Origin: Chrysochromulina tobinii
Taxonomy: Eukaryota; Haptophyta; Prymnesiales; Chrysochromulinaceae
Length of the DNA: 15,749 nt
Direction: 5' to 3'
Assembly: GCA_001275005.1 (NCBI GenBank)
Contig: JWZX01002836.1
Span: forward strand, 1 to 15,749
Positions 1 through 7,590 of the stretch are shown here, one piece after another. A program made the translations under genes and the position numbers. Below the pieces are notes generated by a model, which was given only the letters and a program-made list of their open reading frames with translations, was not told where the DNA came from and ran no database searches. Positions within the stretch are counted from its first letter, which is position 1. Each line of letters begins with the position of its first letter.

Positions 1-96
1 ACCCTAACCCTAACCCTAACCCTAACCCTAACCCTAACCCTAACCCTAACCCTAACCCTAACCCTAACCCTGACCCTAAGACCCTAACCCTAACCC
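1..96. repeat. Telomere, CCCTAA C-strand repeat
   Basis: About sixteen hexamers of ACCCTA/CCCTAA run from base 1. They are perfect to about base 70, then comes one CCCTGA variant, a two-base AG insertion at about 79-80, and two or three more perfect units before unique sequence. The C-rich strand reads 5' to 3' from the left end, as expected for the left end of a chromosome with a TTAGGG-type telomere. This marks the window as a true nuclear chromosome terminus rather than an interstitial array. The degenerate inner units are typical of the proximal part of a telomere, where telomerase no longer corrects the sequence. Confidence 0.97.
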
Positions 97-470
97 TTGG
101 AAGACGGCTTGCTTTACCCTTTTCTCATTTGACGTTAAGCACACAGTCGCTCACGACTACACTCACCACCCGAACATTCTTCCATGCCTACTAAGAGGCC
201 CAACACCGTCACCCGTGCCACTAGACCTCATGCCCTGACCTAGACAACCCTGAAGGGCCATGAGGACTATGCACATCCGCCCATCCCGTGCCCATCCCTT
301 GGCCTCCAAAGAGGACCGGGCATGCATCTAACCCTGCAAGAGCCCAACCAATGTCCCTTCAACATCAAGATCCTGACGGCATCCCCAATGCTGAGATGGC
401 CAAGTAGCAAGTACACTGCTGAGACCCCGTCGACATGCCCTTACATGCCATCTGGGAGCAAGCACAGGCT
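97..470. other. Subtelomeric non-coding spacer
   Basis: Unique sequence of moderate GC content between the telomere and the stop codon of the first ORF. It has no convincing coding frame, no tRNA-like T-arm and no tandem repeat. Short open frames on both strands overlap here, but none has recognisable protein character. It would hold the 3' UTR and polyadenylation site of the minus-strand ORF that ends at 471, if that ORF is expressed. The whole 3' flank is under 400 bases, so the ORF sits unusually close to the chromosome tip. Confidence 0.6.
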
Positions 471-2195
471 TCAGTCACGGCTGCTCCGCATCGGGTCGCC
501 TCGATCGAAGCCCTCATCACGACGAGGGGCGGTGTTGGTGCCATTCGGGCGCGAGACGGAACCAAGTTGGCGAGGACGGATGAATGGTCTGACGCCTCGG
601 CCACCACCTCGACCACGTGATGGAGGGGGGCCAAGCCCACGAATAGCCTGCGGGACCCCCGCAAATGGAGCCCGTCCTCCGGGAGAGGCATGACCACCAT
701 AGCCGCCTCGTCCGGCACCTGCAAAGGAGCCTGCACGTGCAAAGTGTGGCTGTGGCAGCATCAGAGCTTGGTGTGCAGCCTGAACGAGAGCCGTGCTACG
801 CTCGCGCTGTGAGTGAGCCAGAAGCGTCAGCTCAGCCATGGGACGGTGGACAACCTGACGACGGAGTGCGTCCATTGCTCTCTGGAGCTCAACAGCATCA
901 TGGGTCATCGTGATGGATCTGAAGCCCTGTTGTCTGATGGCGGACCAGTTACCTTCGGCGATGGGGTTCAGGTGACTGAAAGGATGTTGCTCACTCAGGC
1001 GCCGACCGATCTCAACGCAAGCAGGCCCGAAGACGCGAACGTTGTGAACACCGCCACGGCCGCCAGCTGTCCACCGCGGCTCAACGAAAGACAGCCAGGT
1101 AGCATCAGTGCATAGCTCTCGCTCATGCTGCCGGACAAAGGCACGCAGAGTGTTCAGGCAGCTTGACCACATCCGATGATCAAAGAGGCATCCAATCCTG
1201 AGGGTGCAATGGTCGCCCATTGATTCCATCAGACCGTCAAGCTCAGACGGAGAGATTTGCTCTTCCATGGCCTCTCGCAACTCTGGCCCGAGCATGCCGT
1301 GGTGCAATAATGCTTGCAGCGCATTGAGGGTAGCATTGGGATCCGACCCACAAACCCCGCGTTGGACGAGTCGAACAAAGGTTGATTCCGCGGTCACCAA
1401 GATGCCCTGCTCGGGCTCCGGCACAGGGGAACCGTTCGTCGCCACATTCACATGATGGAGCCAGGTAGCCAGATGCGCCTCCAAGCCCCAAAGGCCCATC
1501 CAATGTGTTTGGGTATCCGCGCCAATGTAGGAGGGCAGCAAGTTGTCGTGTGCCGTCAGAAGTCCTTGCGCTTGAGGCGGCGTGACAATCTGAATAATCT
1601 CCAAGAACTGGTGCCACAGGTGGGAAGCGTTGTGGCTGTGCAAATACGCCTGAATGCCCTGCAGGACTTGCCCAATATGGGCGTGGCCCATCACCGTTGG
1701 GGGAAGGCCCATGCCTCCAAGCTGATGGTGAAGCACCGCCTGCACCACCGTGTTGTGCAGGAAGGAGTGCGTCACAGTACCATTAGCATGCAGATGGCCG
1801 TGAATGAGCAGAATGTGCTGAGCCGGGGGCTCAGGAGCCAACCCGTTGCCCGCCACTCCACCTGCGCCATCTTGGCCGCCTGCGGCCACAGTGGCTTTCG
1901 CTGCTCGACCTGCGCCATCTTTGCCCGCCGCGGGGTCCTGAGTCAGAGAATTTTCAGCGTCAGCACGAAGGGCATCCGTCTCGCTCTGCGCAGCTGTCTC
2001 GACGGCATCCGTGAGGCCTGAAAGCACCTCCTGAGGCGACGCTTCCGGGGTGACCCCTGCCAAGCTGGTAATGTGTGCCACTTGTTGCGCGATCAGTTGC
2101 TCGATTTGAACAGCGAGGGAGGGCTGACCTGCCACGTCGAGAATGTTGTCCAGAATAGGACTCGAAGGTCCCACGGTGACCGAGATGGTTGCCAT
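471..2195 (-). CDS. Subtelomeric protein of unknown family with RGG-rich tail
   Basis: I do not recognise this protein. From the ATG at 2195 (ATT ATG G, with A at -3 and G at +4) it is 574 residues. The frame stays open upstream to about 2573 but gains no better start, and the residues there look less protein-like, so an upstream exon is possible. Visible parts are: a helical N-terminus (1-85); an Ala/Gly/Asp linker with a repeated DGAG motif (88-122); a histidine-rich stretch (127-196) with pairs such as IHGHLH and LHSHNASHLWH; a probably all-helical middle (200-480); and a Gly/Arg-rich tail (481-574) with AGRGGYGG and SRGRGGGRG, the usual look of an RNA-binding or nucleocapsid-like tail. 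There is no CCHC zinc knuckle, reverse transcriptase, protease or helicase motif. Its place next to the telomere and its tail would fit a retroelement gag/ORF1-like protein or an RNA-binding subtelomeric family protein; both are inference. The open length in GC-rich DNA is good evidence of a gene but not proof of expression. Confidence 0.55.
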   Translation of the reverse strand: MATISVTVGPSSPILDNILDVAGQPSLAVQIEQLIAQQVAHITSLAGVTPEASPQEVLSGLTDAVETAAQSETDALRADAENSLTQDPAAGKDGAGRAAKATVAAGGQDGAGGVAGNGLAPEPPAQHILLIHGHLHANGTVTHSFLHNTVVQAVLHHQLGGMGLPPTVMGHAHIGQVLQGIQAYLHSHNASHLWHQFLEIIQIVTPPQAQGLLTAHDNLLPSYIGADTQTHWMGLWGLEAHLATWLHHVNVATNGSPVPEPEQGILVTAESTFVRLVQRGVCGSDPNATLNALQALLHHGMLGPELREAMEEQISPSELDGLMESMGDHCTLRIGCLFDHRMWSSCLNTLRAFVRQHERELCTDATWLSFVEPRWTAGGRGGVHNVRVFGPACVEIGRRLSEQHPFSHLNPIAEGNWSAIRQQGFRSITMTHDAVELQRAMDALRRQVVHRPMAELTLLAHSQRERSTALVQAAHQALMLPQPHFARAGSFAGAGRGGYGGHASPGGRAPFAGVPQAIRGLGPPPSRGRGGGRGVRPFIRPRQLGSVSRPNGTNTAPRRDEGFDRGDPMRSSRD

Positions 2196-2427
2196 AATTT
2201 CCGCCGCAAACCTGCTGGGACATGGCTGCCTGCGCTGCTTCCGGGGATATCTCTGCGCGGGCTGGGCCCTCGCCTGGCAGGGGCATGCGCCCCGTAGCCA
2301 TTCGGGTGGCCGCCTGAGCTGCCAAGGAGCTACCAAGGAGCCAGGCACCTGCATCACCGGCGCCGGCATCATCCCCGACATGCCAGTATCAATGTGCGTG
2401 AAGCGAATCGTATCCTGAATTGCGTCG

Positions 2428-2745
2428 TTATCTGTCACGCACCCTGTTGCGCCGACCTTTGATGGGATCACCCAACCACAGGCCGCTCCGCGCGCGCGCG
2501 CTCCTCGCTTCGCTCTGCCTCGCTTTCGCTTCGCTCTGCTCCCCGTTTCGCTCTGCTTTTTCGCTCTGATCACAGCGATTTCGCTCTGCTTTTTCGCTCT
2601 GCCCCCCCGATTTCGCTCTGCGAAAATCGCATTGCCTGCCCCCGTTTTCGCTCTCCCCCCGAGCAGAGCGATGACACAAATCGCTGTGCTCTCGAGCAGA
2701 GCGACGACACAATTCGCTCTCCCCCCGAGCAGAGCGATGACACAT
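2428..2745 (-). other. Open frame through minisatellite; candidate 5' exon
   Basis: A 105-codon minus-strand frame starts with ATG at 2745 and runs through the 33-bp repeat. It encodes imperfect 11-residue units such as CHRSARGESEL, CRRSAREHSDL and RCDQSEKAERN. It ends soon after a good GTGCGT splice donor at 2442-2437, the same donor hexamer used by the two supported introns in this window. Splicing in phase 0 to an AG acceptor at 2227-2226 or 2236-2235 would join it in frame to the ORF ending at 471. No homology backs this, and an open frame is expected whenever a 33-bp (11-codon) repeat unit lacks stops, so it may be non-coding. Confidence 0.2.
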
Positions 2746-2769
2746 TTCGCTGTGCTCGGGGGCAGAGCG
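2509..2769. repeat. 33-bp minisatellite of TTCGCTCTG / AGAGCGA motifs
   Basis: TTCGCTCT(G) occurs at 2509, 2530, 2547, 2560, 2580, 2593, 2612, 2647 and 2713. The inverse, GAGCAGAGCG or GGCAGAGCG, occurs at 2661, 2694, 2727 and 2761. Several spacings are 33 bases (2547 to 2580, 2560 to 2593, 2661 to 2694 to 2727), so this is a diverged 33-bp tandem array. Direct and inverted copies of the core can pair: for example TCGCTCT at 2648-2654 and AGAGCGA at 2665-2671 enclose a C-rich loop. It lies between two divergently transcribed genes, so it may carry regulatory or UTR sequence for either. No protein-binding motif is recognised. Confidence 0.85.
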
Positions 2770-2817
2770 TTTCGTTAGGATGGTGTGTTACGTTGGGTTG
2801 GTGTGTGGGACCTTCCT

Positions 2818-2837
2818 ACTTGACTTGACTTGACTTG
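2818..2837 (+). repeat. (ACTTG)4 pentanucleotide microsatellite
   Basis: Four perfect ACTTG units sit about 85 bases upstream of the LIMR-like start codon, preceded by a GT-rich stretch (about 2780-2810). This is probably in the 5' UTR or core promoter of that gene. No function can be assigned from the sequence. Confidence 0.85.
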
Positions 2838-2922
2838 CACAACTGCACTTCCGCCGCCGCCGCCGGAAGCAGAGGTCAGCTTGCGTGCCGGAAGAGTTTC
2901 TCTTGGCCGCCAGCCGACAACG

Positions 2923-4368
2923 ATGGTGAACGTCTTCCTCATCGTCGTGATGGCGGTCATGATCTTCCTGATCTTGGTCGCCTCCTTTTACACCCTCGTC
3001 CACTACCAGTCCGAAGAGGACGACAACACTGCATACGCTCCCAAGATCGTGGTCGTCTTCGGGCTGACGCTCACGGCATTGATCATCATGATGCTGCCGC
3101 TCGACGTGGCCAACCGGAGCTCCAATGGCGGCATTCCCATGTCACTGCTCTGGCTCATCATGTACATTACCATGGCGGTGATGATTGTCATCGTCGTGCC
3201 GTTCACGATGTTCTACTACGAGGCGTATGACCCAGAGTCGCGCAACTGGCAGATCTGGACGGCATTCAAGTACGAGGTGTGCACCATCATCATCTGCGGT
3301 CTCACGCTTGGCATCCTGTGGGCCTTCGTGGGCTTCGCCGAGGTGCCCCTCGACGTCTTCTGGCAAAACGGCACGTACTCGGAGACGGAGTTGCTCCTCC
3401 CTGCGACAGCGTCGAACGATTGTGGTCCGCTGTGCGTAAGCACCCATGAGGAGACGAACCTACGCATCTCGGTCACCCTCGCCGTCTATATCGTCGCGCT
3501 CCTCGCCTTCGTCGGCTGGTTCCTCTTCACCATCTTCACGGGCGTCGGCCTCGTGGCCCTGCCCATGGACTTGATCCAGGAATACGCGAGACGGCCGCAG
3601 CCGCTCGACCTGGAGGAGTACGCGAAGCAGCGAATGCTGCTCAACGAGCGCGCCACGCAGCTGCAGCAGGTCGCCGCCAAGCTCGGCCCCAGTGCGCACC
3701 GCAAGAAAGACACTCGCGGTAGGCGCCAGTACAACCAGTTCAAGCAGGCCGTCTTCTTTTTGGAAAAGGACTGGAAGAAGGTCAAGACAGCGTACAAGGA
3801 GCGCGGCGGCAACCCGCTGGTGTGGATGGCCCAGGCGCTCGGCGGCCTGCTCGGGATCGGACTCTCGATCACGTGGTACGTGCACATCGTGGTCTACACT
3901 TTCCTCTCGCCGCCGCCGACGACATGCCTCAACTACGCCTTCGAGCAGCTCGACAACGTCTTCCCACTCTTTGGCACATCGCTCTACGCGCTCTTCGCCT
4001 TCTATCTACTCTTTTGCGTGGTCAAGGGGTGCATGAAGGTTGGGATGCGCTTCTTCTGCATCCCCATCCACCCGATGCGCATCGGCGAGACCATGATGAA
4101 TTCCTTCCTCTTCAACGTGTGGCTGCTGCTGCTCTGCGCCGTCGCGTGCGTCCAGTTCTGCTTTCAGTCCTTCCAGGCGTACGCGCAGCTCACGGACGCC
4201 GAGATGCTGCTCGGCGTGCAGGTGCGCAACCTGCAAGGCCTCTCCGTCTTCTTTCGCAACAACATCTTCATCTACACCATGTTTGGCGTCTCGATGATCT
4301 CGCTCTTATACCTATGCATCTTCCCCCATGACAAGCCCGCCATCGACGACGACGACGACATCAACTAA
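2923..4368 (+). CDS. LIMR-type LMBR1-domain membrane protein
   Basis: A 481-residue polytopic membrane protein of the LMBR1/LIMR family, closest in pattern to the plant LIMR proteins. Family hallmarks are visible: YQSEEDDNTAYAPK followed by a hydrophobic span and LPLDVANR (58-65); FYYEAYDPE (97-105); GVGLVALPMDLIQ (207-219), the characteristic central loop; and HPMRIGETMMNSFLFN (383-398). About nine membrane spans can be placed (near 3-25, 40-60, 73-98, 114-137, 181-214, 303-327, 345-366, 389-412, 444-465). A charged cytosolic-type helix (about 220-295) splits them, and an acidic DDDDD tail ends the protein. The animal relatives are the lipocalin-1 interacting receptor and LMBRD1, a lysosomal protein linked to cobalamin export; the function in protists is unknown. 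I chose the ATG at 2923 because it has A at -3 and G at +4; the frame is open upstream but has no earlier ATG. No intron is needed. Confidence 0.93.
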   Translation: MVNVFLIVVMAVMIFLILVASFYTLVHYQSEEDDNTAYAPKIVVVFGLTLTALIIMMLPLDVANRSSNGGIPMSLLWLIMYITMAVMIVIVVPFTMFYYEAYDPESRNWQIWTAFKYEVCTIIICGLTLGILWAFVGFAEVPLDVFWQNGTYSETELLLPATASNDCGPLCVSTHEETNLRISVTLAVYIVALLAFVGWFLFTIFTGVGLVALPMDLIQEYARRPQPLDLEEYAKQRMLLNERATQLQQVAAKLGPSAHRKKDTRGRRQYNQFKQAVFFLEKDWKKVKTAYKERGGNPLVWMAQALGGLLGIGLSITWYVHIVVYTFLSPPPTTCLNYAFEQLDNVFPLFGTSLYALFAFYLLFCVVKGCMKVGMRFFCIPIHPMRIGETMMNSFLFNVWLLLLCAVACVQFCFQSFQAYAQLTDAEMLLGVQVRNLQGLSVFFRNNIFIYTMFGVSMISLLYLCIFPHDKPAIDDDDDIN

Positions 4369-4920
4369 GCTATGCACGCACCTCGGCTGGCCGTCAGTCC
4401 ACGGCGAACTGCTCAGCCCGCCGACCGAGCGTGCTTTGTTGTGCATCTTCGAACCGAAGCATGCTGTTAGAATCTTATAGTAAGTCCGCCCGTCCGTCAT
4501 GCAGTCCGGTTTTTAAAGCGCGCGAGGGACGCGTCAGAGTGTGCGACGCGGTGTCCCGGTCGTGTATCGACTGCCGTCCCTCGTCGTGTGCAGCACAGCG
4601 TAAAGTACTTTAGGCTCGCCTCGAGAGGGGAATGCCAGGCGAGGGCGGCAGTGTGGCGGCGCACCCTGCACCCGAGCCGGTGGTCCGCTCGGCGCCATCT
4701 CGGCGCTCGGCCCGGGGAGCGCCACCCGACCACAGGAGAGCCCTTCTTGTCACCTCGACCTCATCTCACTTCTCAGTTTCCATGACAGTCACGCCGAGTG
4801 GAGGGATACAAGAGCGCACGCGTGCACCGTGCACATGCCATGCTACGTACTGCCATGCTATGCTACGTAGCTGCTACGTACTGCCAAGTGCCCAAGCCGG
4901 CCCGTCTTAGGGACGAGATC
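4369..4920. other. Convergent intergenic region
   Basis: This region separates two genes that converge (LIMR-like plus strand, membrane protein minus strand), so it should hold both 3' UTRs. It contains a small inverted repeat, CTTCG-AAC-CGAAG, at about 4447-4459 and a cluster of TACGTA repeats at 4841-4886. Several 60-90 codon open frames exist on both strands, but none has a recognisable motif. No tRNA or other RNA gene was seen. Confidence 0.6.
4841..4886. repeat. TGCTACGTA repeat cluster
   Basis: TGCTACGTA occurs at 4841, 4861 and 4872. The 15-mer TGCTACGTACTGCCA is repeated exactly at 4841-4855 and 4872-4886, with TGCCATGCTA between. TACGTA is itself palindromic. The cluster lies about 35-80 bases beyond the stop of the minus-strand membrane protein, so it is probably in that gene's 3' UTR or just past it. 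Confidence 0.8.
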
Positions 4921-6876
4921 TCAGACGGGCGGCACCAGCGAGAGGAGCGGGAGCGGCGCTAGCGAGGCGACGAGCCAGGGGGCCCACGAGCCGTCAGCGC
5001 CGCCAAGCAAAGGGAGGAGCGTCGGGCCGAGCGTCACGACGAGGTGGAGGGCGGCGAGGCTGGAGACGCGCCACACGACGGGCACGGAGCATGCGGCGGA
5101 GCGTGCGACGAGGAGCGTAGCAACTCCCGTCTCGGCCAGGAGCAGCCCGCTACGCATCAAGTGGTGTGCGAGCAGCTGCACCGCCACGCTCGGTCCCGAG
5201 ACACCTTGAGCCGCAGGCCCGAGCGCAGGGCCGAAGCGGATGCCTTCCTTGGAGACCTGCGGCTGCGCGGCGAGGAGCGTGCCTGTGGCGATGGCAAGGA
5301 AGCCGAGGCGGCCAAGGCCGCGCCCGCCGTACCGCCTCGCCAGCCGCCGCGCCGTGAAGGCCTGCAGCAGTAGCCGCAGCGTCGCGTCGAGCAGCCGGTC
5401 GCCATCGGTCGGCACGACAGTCAGACCATCGGCATGCCGCTGCACGAGCACAGCGCCCACCGCCATCGAGACGCTCGACACGATGAAGGTGAGGAACACG
5501 GCCCACCCCTGGGCACGCGTCGTGGGCTGCGCACGCACCAGCTGCGCGCGCGCCGCGTCGGCGCCTCCACTGTGCGCCCCCTCCTCGGTCATCATCGCCT
5601 GCAGCGTGCGCCGCCATCGTGCCCGTGCCGAGTGTGCCCTTGCCGAGGGCAGCGGCGCGGGCGGCGGGGTTGGCGGCGTGGGGGGCAGGACGGCGACGCC
5701 GACCAGGGCGATAAGGGCGGCGCCACCGCAGAGAAGCACCACGTACGCCGTCGGCCCCGTGCCCGACGTCGCCCCGAGCAAGCTTAAGCAAATGTGCACG
5801 CCTGCAGAGGCACCGAGACCGTTGGTGGCGGCGAGCGCCCCGAGGCGTGCGGCCGTCTCTTCGACAGTGAGGTTGCCCGCAGTCGCGAGGGCCTGCGCCA
5901 GGGGCTGAGCGGCGTACGCAAAGGTCGAGACGACCGCCGACAGGATGAGAGTCCCAACGCGGTCGCTGAGACCCCCCCCGACGCCAATGAGGCCGCCCAC
6001 CGCCGCTGCCGAGAGCGCGGCACGCAGCGCGGGCATCGCCGAGGCAGCGCGCGCGGCGACGAGGACCAGAAGGAGGCTCGAGGCGCCACGTGAGAGCAAG
6101 GTGCGCCGCCCCTCGAGCTCGCTCGAGATGAGTATGTGGAAGGGGAGCAGCAGTCCACGAGCGACCGACCCCGCCGCCAACGCGATCAGCAGCGGCACGA
6201 GCGGCGGAGGGCCCACCTCGGCCACGCGCGGCGCATACGACCCCGCGGCGACCTCGTCTTGCCCAAAGCGCCGCCAGCCGCCCTTGGCGGCGCGTACGGC
6301 TGGACCGAGCGCCGGCCGCGAACGCGTCAAGGCCGCGAGCCCCTTTGCAGCCGCGAGCCCCTTGAGCGCGAGTCCTTTGGCCGCCGCCACCCCCTTCACC
6401 GCGAGCCCCTTGGCATCCTCGAGGGTGGGAGGCGGCTGCAAGTGCGCGTAGCGGAGAGCCAACTCGCTCGCCGCCGCGAGCATCACCACGTGATTGATCT
6501 TGAAGCCATGCGAACCACGCTGTGACTGTGAACGCATGGGGTCCACCGGCGCGGCTGACGGTGGCGCCGCCCACGGAGCCAGCCGCACCGCCATCACCAA
6601 CGCGTCCCTCGCCACCACTGCCGTCTCCGCCGCCGTCGTCGCCGCCCTCGCCGCCGCCCTCGCCACCGCCCTGGCCACCGCCCGCTCCTGCACCATCTCC
6701 TCCACCTTCACCACCCCAGCCGCCACTGTCGGCGACGGGCGAGATGGCGGTGACCTTGGAGGTGGGGATGCGGGCTGCAGCTTCGGCGGCGGCGGCGGCG
6801 GTGACCGTCCGGGCGGTGCCGGTGTTGGAGGCGGAAGCGGCGGCGGCAGAAGCTGTTCTTGTGTTTTCCTTGGCAT
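4921..6876 (-). CDS. Polytopic membrane protein, possibly MFS-like
   Basis: A 651-residue protein from the first in-frame ATG (6876, A at -3). The frame is open upstream to about 6972 without another ATG. Parts in order: proline-rich N-terminus (9-50); an Ala/Arg/Val helical stretch (51-100); GFKINHVVMLAAASELAL (124-141); an 11-residue amphipathic repeat (155-182); then about ten hydrophobic spans (near 224-250, 266-298, 308-330, 352-370, 374-398, 457-478, 522-540, 563-595, 602-625, 633-650). GGLSDRVGTLIL (301-312) after the second span resembles motif A of major facilitator transporters, and RLARRYGGRGLGRLG (511-525) could be its second-half counterpart. A Pro/Ala loop of about 55 residues separates two halves. 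I infer a divergent MFS-type fold; substrate and location are unknown. High GC3 in this frame and clean hydrophobic segments favour it over the overlapping frame 5150-7063. An upstream exon starting at ATG 7063 cannot be excluded. Confidence 0.7.
   Translation of the reverse strand: MPRKTQEQLLPPPLPPPTPAPPGRSPPPPPPKLQPASPPPRSPPSRPSPTVAAGVVKVEEMVQERAVARAVARAAARAATTAAETAVVARDALVMAVRLAPWAAPPSAAPVDPMRSQSQRGSHGFKINHVVMLAAASELALRYAHLQPPPTLEDAKGLAVKGVAAAKGLALKGLAAAKGLAALTRSRPALGPAVRAAKGGWRRFGQDEVAAGSYAPRVAEVGPPPLVPLLIALAAGSVARGLLLPFHILISSELEGRRTLLSRGASSLLLVLVAARAASAMPALRAALSAAAVGGLIGVGGGLSDRVGTLILSAVVSTFAYAAQPLAQALATAGNLTVEETAARLGALAATNGLGASAGVHICLSLLGATSGTGPTAYVVLLCGGAALIALVGVAVLPPTPPTPPPAPLPSARAHSARARWRRTLQAMMTEEGAHSGGADAARAQLVRAQPTTRAQGWAVFLTFIVSSVSMAVGAVLVQRHADGLTVVPTDGDRLLDATLRLLLQAFTARRLARRYGGRGLGRLGFLAIATGTLLAAQPQVSKEGIRFGPALGPAAQGVSGPSVAVQLLAHHLMRSGLLLAETGVATLLVARSAACSVPVVWRVSSLAALHLVVTLGPTLLPLLGGADGSWAPWLVASLAPLPLLSLVPPV
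6331..6414 (-). repeat. Three 11-residue amphipathic helix repeats (33-bp units)
   Basis: Within the membrane protein, residues 155-182 read AKGLAVKGVAA, AKGLALKGLAA, AKGLAAL: two full 11-residue units and a partial third. Lysine and glycine recur at fixed positions among Ala/Leu/Val. An 11-residue period gives a helix with a continuous polar face (11/3 geometry), seen in lipid-surface-binding proteins such as synucleins, perilipins and some LEA proteins. It directly precedes the membrane domain. A membrane-lying helix is inferred. Confidence 0.8.
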
Positions 6877-7590
6877 CTTGTCGTAGTTGCGCAGGAGCGG
6901 CAGATTGGGGTTGAGCAACAGGACGAGCAGGATCTTGAGTCCGAGCGGGGGCCGGCTCTGCGAGCGCAGCACGACACGTGAGAGATTTGGGGTGAGCGTG
7001 ACGGATGCTGCGCAGCATCAAGCCGTGCACAGTACCCACCGGACCGCCAAGGTTCGCGACCATTGTGAATTATTAATTAATCGGCAAATTCCTGTTTCGG
7101 CAACTCCTATAGGAAGATTCGAGTGTGCGGCAATCCAGACATGCTCACGTTGACCCGGTGTGTTCTGTTAAATAGTTTCTGTAATAGTACGCAGCAGCGA
7201 GGCAACAATGTCACGGCGGTCATCAGCCACATCAGGGTCCGCCGCCGCGCGTTTGTCCAGGCGCAGCTTGCTCGATCCTGATCTTCGACATCCTCCCTGC
7301 GCTCCTGGCTGCCTCTCTCTTCTTCTGCCCCGCGCAGAGCGCACATCTCCGGCGGGCACACACGTGCCGCCCCAGCCTGCCGGCCCATCCTGGCAGCCCC
7401 TGCCAAGGCAGCCCCTGCCTTGCGCTCATGACGGGTCGCGAGCACTTCCCGTATGCCCGCACCGCGCCTACCCGGAATGCCCACTGTAGGTCAGACGATC
7501 GGCCGCCGCCGCCGCCCCTCACGCCCGCGCGAGCCTTGTCGCACTGCTGCGCCCCTCGCACGACCGCCAGAGCCATGTGCCGTGCCGTGC
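6877..7590. other. Spacer between membrane protein and RNR genes
   Basis: This holds the 5' flank of the membrane protein gene and the 3' flank of the RNR gene, both on the minus strand. The stretch 7060-7210 is distinctly AT-rich (TATTAATTAATC at about 7070, TTAAATAGTTTC at about 7168) and is a plausible promoter/UTR zone. The rest is C-rich, with a 13-bp direct repeat GGCAGCCCCTGCC at 7392-7404 and 7407-7419. A 93-codon plus-strand frame (7208-7489) begins with ATG in fair context (A at -3), but its Ser/Pro/Arg composition looks like GC-rich noise. No RNA gene was recognised. Confidence 0.55.

Noticed and set aside
365-742. 125-codon minus-strand frame overlapping the end of the subtelomeric ORF, as a possible frameshifted pol-like extension
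   Set aside because: It extends only about 100 bases past the stop, has no reverse transcriptase or protease motif, and no slippery site was recognised.
2830-2922. N-terminal extension of the LIMR-like protein starting at 2830
   Set aside because: The codon there is TTG, and no ATG lies upstream in frame; the conserved N-terminus begins at the ATG at 2923.
4441-4460. TTCGAACC resembling a tRNA T-loop
   Set aside because: The flanking bases do not form a 5-bp T-stem, and no anticodon arm or acceptor stem could be placed on either strand.
7208-7489. 93-codon plus-strand frame in the spacer before the RNR gene
   Set aside because: Start context is acceptable, but the translation is low-complexity Ser/Pro/Arg with no motif; not enough to call a gene.
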